From Klebsormidium nitens (lineage: Eukaryota > Streptophyta > Klebsormidiophyceae > Klebsormidiales > Klebsormidiaceae), in assembly GCA_000708835.1 (NCBI GenBank), contig DF237140.1:1-64000 (forward strand): DNA of 64,000 nt. Reading direction: 5' to 3'. Positions 11,497 to 22,744 of this stretch are shown one piece after another. A program made the translations under genes and the position numbers. The notes beneath the pieces were generated by a model, which worked only from the letters and a program-made list of their open reading frames with translations, searched no databases and was not told the origin of the DNA. Position 1 is the first letter of the stretch. Each line of letters begins with the position of its first letter.

Positions 11497-14400
11497 TTAC
11501 GCGCTCATCGCCACCATTTTGAGCGTCTCGTCCCCCTCGTCCCAGAATTTCTTCACCCCTCTGCGCGTCCCTCGGTTCTGAAAGTCGCGCGTCCGGTACA
11601 GGCTCTCGATGTACCGAACGTTGTCCGGCTGCCGTACGAACTTGAGCTCCGTCCGCAGGAACTCCGCCCGGGAGATCCCATACCGGCCGAGAATGTTCCG
11701 CTCTAGTTGCTCGGCGAGCCGCCGCTGCAAAATGTATTTCAGCAGACAGTGAGTCGGGAGCTGGCAATCCTCAACCGTCACCTGGGTCGACGTTTTGCTA
11801 GCGGATTCGGTATTCGAAAACATATAAGGGCACGAATCTGCACCAGACCCATGCGCTTATTGGGCAAAAGCATGTTGTGGCGTACGTTTCTCGTATAAGA
11901 GACACGTCCGGCTTCTGCTTTATGATAGAAGCGTTCGAAAGCTGAGCATCGTTTGTGACCCCACCAAATCATACTTGTCCCTCGGAGATTGGATACACGC
12001 ATCGCATGGAGGGGTGTAGACTGGAAACCAGGCAAAACCACTTTTTTCTGGGCGGAAGAAACCGCCAAGAATGCAATTGAATAGCTCAAGATGAGGTATC
12101 AGGAACTGTGGCGCATGCAAAAAGGGGGAGAACCAGACTGGCACGGCGGTTGATGAGAACCGTCAGGACGTACAAAAAGCAGTCCGCTGTGGCAGCGTTC
12201 GGACCAGCCCTGCACGCGCATCTCGAAGCGGCTAGCATAATGCAGACTGGTCAACACCGTACACTTTATCCCTTTCAAAGTGATGCTTAGAGGTGCCCTG
12301 AAGCGTACGAACTCCGTTAGCCGCTAGCAGCAGAAGAAAGGGGAAAGCGAATGGAAGAAAAGATGAATGCAAGAGCAAGAAGCTAGGAAAAGTGAAAGCG
12401 GAGGAGACAGAATCTTACGATCCGACTTACCTGTTGATGCGGTTCCTTTCGCAGCCCCCGCTCGACGGCGTCCAAATGCACCAGGCTCGGGCTGTCAATC
12501 GCCGCCCCAACGACCTCCCCCCAGCCGCCACGTGTCAGCCCGTTGTGCGCCACGTTCACGTAAACCAGTTTAGGGTTAGTCCGGATAAGCCGCGCGACCG
12601 CGGCCGCGCCCGCGTCCTCGATCCGATTGGGCAGCTCGCCCATATCAGCCGTCGACGTATAAACGCCGAGGTCCAAAACCTCGAGGGTTTGGTGCCCAGT
12701 CAGCGCGTCGCACAGTGCGGCCGCGCCCGCCGCTTCGATCTGGTTAGAGCTGACCACGAGCCGCTTGAGCCCCCGGTTGGAACGGAGCCCTTTCGCCAGG
12801 GCAGCGGCACCGGAATCCCCGATCCTGTTTACCGACAGGTAAAGGCTCTCAAGGCCCGCTTTTCCTTTGGTCGAGCAGTCGGTAAAGTATTCACCGAGCG
12901 CAACGGCGCCAGCTGGCGTGATTCCATTGGCGCTGAGGTAGAGATGACGCAATGTGTCGTTAGCTTTGAACCCGGCGACTAACGAAACCACCCCGTCGTC
13001 GAGCAAGCCGCAATTGTCCAAGTCGAGAGTGTGCAAACGCACGTTCGTCGTCAGCATCTCTGCCACGTGGCGCGCCCCCACTGGCCCAATCGGGTTCCGC
13101 TTCAGCCACAGCGCCTCGACGACGTCGTTCTCCGCCAGCGCGGCCGCGAGCCGCGCGACCCCATTCACATCGATGCAATTGCCCGCCAGGTACCAGGTGA
13201 TAACACTCTCGTTCTGTGCAATAAACTCGCTGATCGCGCGCGCCCCCGCGGGGCCGATGACGTTGTTCCCGAGCAGGAAGTGACGTATGTGCGAGTTGTG
13301 ACGTAAGCAGTCCATCAGCGGGCCGATCGAGCCCGGCCCGACGACTTGCTTGCAGAGGTCCATGCGGCCGTCGGAGTAGAAGATGCCCCGGGGGAACTCC
13401 ACCCGGGCACCCGGGTCGGGGTTTGTGTTGCTCCAAGGCACCTGGAAAGGTGTCAAGTTGGATAAGGTGGGTGGGGAGTCTGATTGATAGGGAAATCTGC
13501 TAGCGTTGAGCAGAGGACAGTTTCGTTGGAACGCAAGCGAAAGGAAAAGCGTATCTACCGATTTTTTCGACCCTTCCGGGTGGGTTAGTCTCCCCCCAAG
13601 GCACCTAGGATAATGACCGTTTTGGGAAGTTGAGCAGGGTATTCTGATTGATGGGCGGTTATGCTTGTAGCAAACGAGCGACGACACATAACTTCTCCAT
13701 ACTTTTGTTTGATCCTTTGAGAGAAACTCCACCCGGGCCCTAAGGTTGGGGTCTGTGTCGCTCCATAGCACCTGGGGAAAGAGAGCGGTTGGAAGGTGAG
13801 CAGAAACTCAAAAGAGTTGATGGGCGAGGGTGGAATGTGACGGAGCTTGTGCACTAAAACGGGATTGGTAACGAGGTTAGTCTCGCTCTCTAGCACCTGG
13901 AGACAAGAGACCGATTGGAACAAGGAGCAGGGCTGCGAGCTGAACGGTTCGTATAAGGGAAGGAGATAAAGCAACAAGCCCTAACGTAACGATTGACGAC
14001 TCGGTTTTCAACGCTCTGGACATGTGGAGGAGAACACCGGCTGAGCGCAAGGATTTGGGGATGCGTAATGAAAGTCCAAAACGACGGGCGCCAAGTCTGA
14101 TCAAGCGGATGATGGCTGGAACTGGGATTAGATAGAGAAGATGGTCTCTCTTCTTGCTTTGCGTCTCGGACAGTAGATAGAAAACAGATGTTCAAGGACT
14201 AATGTAGAACGGGGATATTGGACTCGGGCAATTGCCTCTCTCTTGTCTTGATTGCATTCTTTAATCGAGTGACCCTATGCCTGGAGCCGGAGATCGATGC
14301 AGAGTCTGACGTTATATCCAGCAATGCTTTGAAATTACGGAGTCCCGCCAGGAAGTCGAATAACGGTCGAAATGATCACAACAGCAAAATCTTAAGAGAC

Positions 14401-15918
14401 TTGTGAAGGCTGCGAAGTTGACCTTACTGACGAAGCTGGTCTCTGCCGGGCTCGACCTCAAAGGGAAGGAGGGAAATCCCAAAAAGGAACCGAAAACATG
14501 AGTATTAAAGTCTGAAGGCTGAAGACTAAACCGCCGGTTGACCACTGTTTGCCACCTTGTCAGCAGCCAGGAAGTCGAATGCTGGCCGTTGTGAAATGGA
14601 AGCGGATCGAACAGAGTCCCCCGAAAAAACGTGGTGCAAAGAGCCCTCAGAACAGTATCCTTGTTCAGCGATATCCGAACGCGTCAAAAACGAAATCTCT
14701 TCGAATCTGGGAAAGCACGAGCAGGACAGTACAAAAGGACCTTGGCTGATTCCAGCGGTTCTATGTCTGCCCTTCGTTTATCTAGGACCGAGACGAGCTT
14801 CGACGGGAGCTCTGAAGGAGACCGATGGGCAGGAACCAATAGAAAGTCCGATGCATCTTGTCAGCCTCGAGTACGCCAGAAACGCCGGAAGTTCTAACGT
14901 CTTCGAATCCCGCCTGAAAGCCCCTTGTGAATCCCAGCCTAGTTGCCCTTAGTGGACCCAATCGTGGGCTCAAACGCGCCTTTGAGACGCGTGTTCAGGA
15001 GCTGCGAGTGGAGCTGGCCACCAGAATCCGTTAAGTTTCTAGCCTACTTCTCCGGTATCGTCAAGTCAAAGATCGCTGAAAGCACATCGCATCCATCCGC
15101 TTTTCTTCATGCGGTTCGAAAGCCTTCAACAAAAGCAGGAACGGATACCGAGGGCACGTAAGGGCTACGACCTCAGTCTTCTCCTGACAAAAAACAAAGA
15201 ACTGCTGATAAAATTCTCTGGTTGTTCAGTATATACACAGATCTGGGGACAAGTGCCGTCAAAGAGCAAGTTGAAAGGAGTTTGTAAGCGTCACACAAAA
15301 GTCGAAGAAAGCATGCACACACAAACTTTGATTTTTTGTGTGCATGCTTTCTTCAACTTTTGTGTGACGCTTACAGAGTTAGACACAAGCCACGCTTACC
15401 TGGTCGGCCTTCAGAAAGTCGAAGAAGGGCCGGAACTCCGCCGCGTCCGTCAGCGCCACCGGCATCGCGCGCGGTTCGCGCACCGCCCGGGATACCCCCC
15501 TCGTTTTCAGTGTGCAAAACGCCCCGCGGTCCATGTGCACCCGGGGGGCGTGCTTCAGCGCGAGCCTCTCGGCCTCCGCTTTCCTCCACCCCCCCTTGAC
15601 GACTTTCGACAGTGTCGAGATCAGCTGTCCGTACTTGATCAGGCTCCAGATCTCCTCTGCCTCGTTTCGGGGGGGCCAGAGAGAGTGTGCAACTAAGTGC
15701 GCGAGGCGGGTTTGCTTGTCGATCGCAGTGCCTTTGCGCGGCATATTCATGGCGAGGGGGGAGGGAATGCCCCCCTTGGAAAGCGTTTCCTCATCTTTGC
15801 GTAGCTGGTCTGCTAAGCGCTCCGCTAGAGCTTGAAGCTCAGGGGGAGAGAGGTCGGCGCATGTTGCGATTTCTGGCTTGAGCGGCGAGGATGTTTGCAT
15901 GGGGGAGGATGTCGACAT
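11497..15918 (-). CDS. Ribonuclease-inhibitor-type leucine-rich-repeat protein
   Basis: Three phase-0 exons on the minus strand (15918-15400, 13441-12431, 11781-11497) encode 604 aa. The first 173 residues are charged and helical with no domain I recognise. Residues about 200-490 carry RNI-type leucine-rich repeats with motifs such as LYLSANGITPAGAVAL and LRSNRGLKRLVVSSNQIEAAG. The last 94 residues are a helical, basic tail (KYILQRRLAEQLERN). I see no NB-ARC, kinase, transmembrane or signal segment, so it is probably a soluble scaffold-type LRR protein. The start is the first ATG in frame (15918). Intron 1 (13442-15399) holds four-fold repeats of the next exon's acceptor region and a long hairpin. 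Function unknown beyond the LRR fold. Confidence 0.85.
13562..13960 (-). repeat. Three echoes of the LRR gene's exon 2 acceptor junction
   Basis: The junction of exon 2 (CAG|GTG, plus-strand CACCTGG at 13439) recurs as CACCTAG at 13602, CACCTGG at 13769 and CACCTGG at 13894, spacing 163, 167 and 125 bp. Exonic flanks are alignable: the 13769 copy would read WSDTDPNLRARVEF against WSNTNPDPGARVEF in the real exon. The units also share intron words such as GATTGATGGGCG. Confidence 0.88.
15283..15375. repeat. Long near-perfect hairpin in LRR gene intron 1
   Basis: Two arms of about 40 nt, starting GTAAGCGTCACACAAAAG and ending CTTTTGTGTGACGCTTAC, pair with one mismatch and a 2-nt bulge around a loop of roughly 10 nt. 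The structure lies 24 bp inside the intron from the exon 1 donor. On the gene's strand it begins with GTAAGCGT, the same eight bases as the real 5' splice site. A MITE-like element, a small-RNA precursor or an inverted duplication of the donor region are all possible. Confidence 0.9.
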
Positions 15919-18106
15919 CGTGCTTGATGGGAGTTTCAAAAAGGGCTGTAGATTGGGAAACGATCAAAGCGGCAAAATTCGGTAGGGCAGGCGACAAAAC
16001 TTGCGTTGGCGTGGAAGAGTTTCCAAGCTCACTTTCAACCTTCAACCGCACAGTCTGCAAAGGAAACAATACGTGTTGTTAGGACAACTCGGCCCTGACA
16101 GCTGGCAATAACATGGGGGTTTGAGGCATCCTAATACAAAAGCTCAGCGGAATGTGCTGATGAATGTAAGGGTCAGGTGTGAGTGACTGTCTCAAGTCAG
16201 GAACCCACACAGGGGAGTTTGGCGTTGCATCATGCTTGCTGAGGGGCCTTTGACCAGCTTCTGAGTAAGGGCACTTTCTCAAGACGTCACCAAGTTTGGG
16301 CAAGTACCGGACGTTGCTTCATGAGCCCAACAAAAAGTTTCAGGAGCTTGAAAGAGGGGCCAATTTCAGAGATGCCCCTATGTTCTGTCATACTCTTCTA
16401 AGGGATGAAAACCTTTAAGTATCATCCTATGCCAGCTCAATCTGCAAGTTGTGACGTACAATTAAACGGGCACCTCATGCACTGTATTATGATTGGACAG
16501 ATCTGCTACTTGTACATGTCGTCAGCCATACAAAGAGGCCTTAAAACTCTTCCCATCACCAGAAGCAGACAAGCTGCTTGGATGCTCTGCATATGATCAT
16601 TGTTCAGTGGTCTGCTTGTTTTGTGCCACCCTTAGGCGAATTCAGGCTGTGCTTATTTACATGTTATCAACTGAATGGTGCTCTTGATTTACTCATGATC
16701 TTCCAATTGGGGGTCCCTTCACAAGACGCGGAATGCAGGATTGACTCCTGTCTCTGAATGATGATTAGAGAGGCTTATGGCTGCATTGCTGAACAAAAGA
16801 AAAAGAACTCTGCAACTCTGCGTCTGGACATGTTCATGGTCTTAGTGCTTACACGCTTGAGACTACACACAAACTCAGAGGCTCTGTAGTTCATCAGGCA
16901 ATTCATGTTCCTTGCACAAAAGTTGCTGACAAACGAGGACGCTTCTCTAAATCCCGTTGGCTTGCTGAGTCAGCTCACTCACCAGATTGACTAATCATAG
17001 CCCCTGCGCGCGAGGCGTTCTGTTTGGAAGGGCGCTCAGCAGCGGTGACTTGAAACTTTATCACACAAATTGCGCATACCCTGTGACAATGCGGTGGTAT
17101 CTGTGCATTTGCTGACAGATTTGTCAGGATGTTTGATACATTGACGTACCAATGTTCAACATTTTGGAGTAATGAACACTGGTCCTTGCAGCAGAAGCTG
17201 CAGCCTACAATACGTTGAACGCCTCCGCTTCAAATTTTGAGCTGAACTTTGGGTTCCGCAAGAATCAACAGAATACGATTTTGAAGATGCAGTCTGCTAA
17301 TACAGAAGGAGCCAGAGAGTCCCTTTCCGAGGCGGGCTGGACTAGGTAGCTGGACTTGAAGAGTTTTGAAGCGCTTTTTGAGAGCCAGCTCCAGTGTAGC
17401 AGCCCCATGCTGCCACATCAATTTAATGCCCAGGGTGAGCTCGAGGGAGTTCCCGGGACCAGTACCGCTGGGTACGCACCAAGGTACGTACGGCCACGCT
17501 TACTGATACGCAACCTCCGACCTCCTCTTTGTCGTCCGATGAAAGGTCCAGCTCGTGCAAACCGTCCAAAGATATCCTCAGATTTTCAACGGTGCACGTG
17601 ACAAGGGCTCTCTTGGGTGGTCAAGACCATGCTGATGTGGCAAGTGCTCAACCGCAGATTCAGGATTGCGAGCCGCACCATCGAGCGTGGCGATGGGGCG
17701 CTTTTTGGGTTCGATTTTACCCCCTAGAAACAGCGGTTTGTGAAAGAGGGGGGGTGTTTGACACCAGCAGAACGCAATGTCATGTTGATCAACTGGTACC
17801 AGATCTCAGTGTCAAGTAACACTGCCTGACCCATAGATCTCCATCCCACCTTCTGTGACGAAGGCCTTCGGCCGTCCAAAGTCACGCGTGTGAGCCAACC
17901 TTATCCGTCCCAATCTTTGGGTCCTAATCATTTTCGGCGACATGAAAATCCCGTACATGGGGCACAACGTCGCCTACACCTCCTTGGAAAGAACCAAAAT
18001 CCACCATCTCTTGCAGAGCACGCCTTCAACGGTTGAACTTGCAGAAAGGCGTTCTGAGTTGCAGAAGTTTTGAAGAAGCAACTCTAGCGCCACCTCCTCT
18101 GACGCC
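15919..18106. other. Intergenic region upstream of LRR (-) and PsbP (+) genes
   Basis: Divergent intergenic space of 2.2 kb. I see no convincing exon. A 12-bp palindrome CGAAGGCCTTCG (17859-17870) sits about 240 bp upstream of the PsbP start. A minus-strand frame at 15839-16069 runs into LRR exon 1 but shows no family similarity; it could be 5' UTR. Confidence 0.45.
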
Positions 18107-20853
18107 ATGGCTTCCTCTGCCTGCCTCAAGTCTGTGTCCACGCAGTTTGCCGTGAAGGGCCTGGAGTTGAGCTCCTCAAAGAATGGTCTGAGCGGGAATG
18201 CCGTCACTGCACCAGTCACGAGGACTGTTGCGGCCAGGAAGCAGACGGTCTGCAGGGCTGAGGCACAGGCAGACGTGCCGGCTGTCAGCAGGAGAGCAGC
18301 AGTCGCTGCCTTCGTTGCCGGTATGGCCTTTAGGATTCACATTGTTTTGCCGTGAACATTGGAATTAGTTTCTATTGACCCAAGGATGAGAGATCAGCCA
18401 TCTGTGCAACCCAGCCGTCAATATTTGCCTATGTGATCTCATAAAGAGAAGCTGACCACAAGTGGTTTTTAAAGTCAAGGCATTGCACATCTGGCATTGG
18501 CTGATCTTGAGGTTTTAATATTTGCATTGGCTGAAAACTTGCAAGCTGCAAGCAAGTGCAGTCTCCAGGGTCATATGTGGTGGTTGACTTGAGACTCTTA
18601 CAATCAAAGGAAGTCAGTCCCTTGCTGTAGATTTTGGGCTTAACATCCTTAGGCTCCTGGAGAAATACTCATTGTCATAAGGAATGGGATATGCAGACTT
18701 GGAGAGAATGGTGCTTTGGATCAACCAGTTCATAGCATTGCTGAGTTGGCAAGCGACTTGATGCCATTGTGCGTGGTTAAGGCTGAAGGGGTCAGAGACG
18801 TCTTCCTTTGAGCAGATGAACCAGTCGGCAGTCCAGATACTGTTGAAGTATACATACAAGAGGGCTCGCAGGCTCTGCGTGCCATACTCGCGTGCTCTCA
18901 ACGAACCATGGCTCATGCTCCTGCTAGCAATGTCTTTCTCACTGGTTTTTATTGGTATATTAGCGCTAAAGTATGCCTGTTTGCCCTCCTTGCAGCCATC
19001 GCCGCAACCAAGGCTACCCCAGCTTTCGCTGCCTATGGCGAGGCTGCTAATGTCTTTGGAGCTCCCAAGAAGGACACAAGTAAGTGGCATTGGCATTCTT
19101 GATCCTTATTCTCTTTGCTGCTGCTATCTGTCCCCTTGCTATGCAGCCTCGATGCAGAATACCCTTTGGACGGGACCATATTCTTGTCACAGACTAGTAA
19201 TATCATTTATCACGAGCCAATCATGGAGCCTGTGTAATTGGTTTTGAGTGCAACCTGGGTGTCGACTAGACCGCTGGAGTCTCTCAAAGGTGGCCATTGA
19301 CTTTTAGGAAGCTTTGCTGAATAAAATTAGCATTACATGTACCTCCCGTCAATCTTCTACACAAAGCTTAGTGTGAAGGTTGACAAGTAGGTTGCTGGTT
19401 CCATAAACGCAGCACTCCCGATTTGCTGGACAGACCCGCTCCAATGACGAGGATGGCTGGTCAAGGATGAAAATGGTATTCCGCGTCCGTATCTCGTCAA
19501 AGGATTGCATCTGAGAGATTTCATCTCAAATCTGCAGGCTTCGCTGCCTACAAGGGAAGCGGCTTCTCGCTAGATGTCCCTGCAAAGTGGAACCCTAGCA
19601 AGGAGGAGGAGTGAGTGATAGATGTACCAAGTTTTACTTTAGGGTTTCCGGTTTGCTTGCGCCGCCGTTGCAGAGCACCATTTTTGATATGCCGTACCTC
19701 ACGGTGGAGCATTCCTTGTGGTCAATGAATCCGCAGAGCTTACTCTTCTTTGGATACCACACCGCCACGATCAGGTTGGGCGAACTGCAGGGGTCTTCTT
19801 TGTGCGCACATTGGTTGCAGTATTTACTGTCGCTTGGTAGGCGCTTCCTTAATTAACTCTGCCAAAATTTCATCCGTTGAGAGCGCACTGAATGCCTCAC
19901 AATCTTTCGATACATGCTGAAGATGAATGTAGAAGTATGCACCTTCCGGGGAATGAGGCTAAGAAACTCTTACGATCACTGCCTGAGCTTGCTGCTGTGT
20001 GCTGGTCCAGGTTCGAGGGCACCGTCTATCGTGCTGAGGACAACTTCGATGCCACTAACAACCTGAGCGTGATCATTCTGCCCGCGAAGGAGAGCTCCAT
20101 TGAGGGTTATGGAGCTCCTGAGGAGTTCGTCAACAAGGTGAGCTTGATATTTCGCTTTTCAAGTTCAGAGCACCAAAGGTGCAAGCAAGCCTGTGTTTTA
20201 ACACCGCTTCCCATTGCTGTGGCACCACACAACACCGCTTTGAGATCCCAACCAAAGAGGCTGCCGGAGAGAGGGGCCATGCCTTATCTCCAGGCAAATG
20301 ATGCACCATAGGAATGTCGCCCCTGTCATTTTTCAACCTGGCAAGGACGGTCTTCAGAGAAAAACCAAATGCAGGCGCCGCGCGTTTGACGGGCTAGGTA
20401 TTCAGATTATGTAAATCGATGTTAAAAGTTCAGAGGCAAGTCGTGACATTGAAGCGCATGATTTGGATACATTCAGTCTACCCTTGGTCCTAAATGACTG
20501 CCAACAAGCATGCAGCTGACAAACCTGCTCGTCTTTTGCAGTTTTCGTATCTCTTTGGCAAGTCTGCGTATTTTGGAAAGACCGACTCTGAGGGAGGTTT
20601 CAAGAGCGGCGTTGTCGCAAAGGCCGCTTTCTTGGGCGCCGAAACCCCGAAGGTTGATGGAAAGACCTACTACAGAATCGAGGTTCTAACAACTACTGCT
20701 GACGGCGATGAGGGCGGCAAGCATCAGCTTATTTCCGCCACTGTAAATGACGGCAAGCTCTACATGGTTAAGGCCCAGGCCGGAGACAAGAGGTGGTTCA
20801 AGGGTGCCAAGAAGTTCGTCGAGGGCGCCGTCAACTCTTTCAAGGTCGCATAA
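18107..20853 (+). CDS. psbP: Photosystem II oxygen-evolving enhancer protein 2 (PsbP), chloroplast precursor
   Basis: Five exons (18107-18320, 18996-19079, 19538-19610, 20011-20137, 20542-20853) give 269 aa. PsbP is an extrinsic lumenal subunit that stabilises the Mn4CaO5 cluster and retains Ca and Cl at PSII. A Ser/Ala-rich stromal transit peptide leads to a twin-arginine lumenal signal ([10 protein letters not shown], residues 61-70) ending [15 protein letters not shown], so cleavage is expected after residue 83 and the mature protein is about 186 aa. Conserved mature motifs are YEDN-like [13 protein letters not shown], the [10 protein letters not shown] loop and a C-terminal [17 protein letters not shown]. 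Arg-Arg indicates Tat-dependent thylakoid import, as known for PsbP. The ATG at 18107 has a good context. No exon echoes were seen in its introns. Confidence 0.96.
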
Positions 20854-22744
20854 GCTAGCGAGTATCGTCTGCTCATTGCTCGGCCAGGGGCTCAGCTTGG
20901 TGCATGCAAATTCAGCAGCCTGCAGGTACGATTGGCAGCTCGTAGCAGTGCATTCAGACAGGTCAGGTGATTGGTCAGGTGATTCTTACGCCACAGCGCC
21001 TCCTCAAGCAGATACTGAATTGTCAATACTTGGATACCATAGAAATTACAAGCACATTCTTTGGTTGATAGTATGTTGCATCGGATAATTCAATCCTAGG
21101 AACTGTCTGGAACGACTGCAAATACCGAATAAGCTGGTCTGCAATCACCACCTTGGTCCAATTTTCATCTGCAGACCTGGGTTCTTGACAACGTCAAGGC
21201 TTGCAATTGAAACAGTCAGTGCATCAGACATGGCTTCACAAAGAGCCGCCGCTACATTAATTGCACACACTGGCAATCGACGCCTTTAGTCTCTCAGCCC
21301 TGCGCTTGGACTTGGTATGGTGCGCTTGAACTTGGTATGGCCAAGTTGCATCTGTGCAAGCGTACCTACAGCATGATCTGGCTGGCACATCAAAAGGGAG
21401 GGAAAAGGTGCTCAGCCTGCATGCACCATCTGAGCCTGTAGCTGTTTGTTTGTACGTAGCTTGCTCAAGCTCTGGCGCGGATTGACGCCGTCCCCTATAC
21501 CAGCCCGGATGAAGAATGATCAGATCGACGGCTTGAATCAACAGCTCCATATGTGTACGTTATGCGACGCGCATGCATTGGCTGATTGGTCGTGCTGCTA
21601 TATAATATATAGCAAAGTTTGACACGCAGTATATATATATCGATATATAGCTTGACTGCCACATGAGGACATTCTTCACATGCATATGTGTATATATATG
21701 TCGACGACAGCGCTCTAGCTAAGTAATTGTATCCAGCTAAATATATAGCTACTAGCTAGTAGGCTAGTGAGACGCATCATTAAGTATCCCACACATGGGC
21801 GGCCGGGCCACGTTCTCGCGTGCGCATTGACCAACTAAAACATGAGTCCGCTAAGCCTAGTTCAATTGCAAGCACAGCTGGATGCAAATATCATAAACGA
21901 AGCAAACCTGTTGAAAAGCAAGCTGCATGACGCGGTGCGCAGCATAGCATGTGGGCGGCAGGATTTGCTGAGACCGTGCGTTTGGTTTGTGATCTTGCAA
22001 GCTGATCCAGTAAGTTGGGTAGAACTTTGTATAATGCAAGTTGCTGTTTTCGCCCCCAAACCAACATCGAATCTGATCATCACCGCACGTGGTGAGAATG
22101 CTTCCGGCTCTGCCATTCGTATTGCGTTGGAGTACGTTCAACCGCTGCAGACCTTGAAGTCTGACGGCGCTAGACAAGACGCTTTTTAATCAGTCAATTC
22201 AAAAGACACTCGTGCTAGATTCAATGAAGCGACTCTAAACTCGCAACCAAACCAAGCGGAGAATGCTTCCAACAGGAAATGTCAGTTCGAGCTCTCACTG
22301 TATTCGAAAACATGCTCTCGCCTCAAGAACACTCACGTTTTTTACTTCAACCAACGCAGACGTCATTGCGTCGATGCTTAATAGTTGCCACAACGCTCCT
22401 CGTAACTAGATCCAAACAGTTGCTACCAAATCTACTTCGGTGCATGCTGGACCAAGAAGTTCAGCTGCTGTCCGCCCAAGAAAAGTAGGTCGATAGCAAC
22501 GATCACTGCTGCCTGCAGGTATGACAAAGAAGCACCTCTGGAAGAGTTTTCTTTCGATGATCACCGCTTTGAATAAGATTGAGGAAATGTTAGCGGTTGA
22601 CAGGACAGAAGACTGCTTCAATAAAGCAACACAAGCACACCTGCAGAGCCAAAAAGCGCCCCCTTGGGAAGGCGGAGATCGTTTCTTCTACAATAGTCGA
22701 AACAGACGGTACTTTTTGGCCTCAGATTTATCATCGGGTTGCAT
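20854..22744. other. Intergenic region between convergent PsbP and rhodanese genes
   Basis: No supported gene. A 20-bp unit is duplicated in tandem at 21301-21340. An AT-rich zone at 21595-21760 holds the 17-bp palindrome GCTATATA-A-TATATAGC (21597-21613) and TATATA runs. The proximal parts should be the two 3' UTRs. Confidence 0.5.
21301..21340. repeat. 20-bp tandem duplication, two copies
   Basis: Units 21301-21320 and 21321-21340 both read TGCGCTTG(G/A)ACTTGGTATGG, with a single difference. Confidence 0.9.

Noticed and set aside
14339-14590. AGGAAGTCGAAT words at 14349 and 14567 as echoes of LRR exon 1's end
   Set aside because: The similarity to AGAAAGTCGAAGAAGG is only about 15 nt and has no supporting flank, so it was left out of the echo catalogue.
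16079-16303. Minus-strand frame upstream of the LRR gene as an extra exon
   Set aside because: No splice-consistent join to the 15918 start and no recognisable protein motif.
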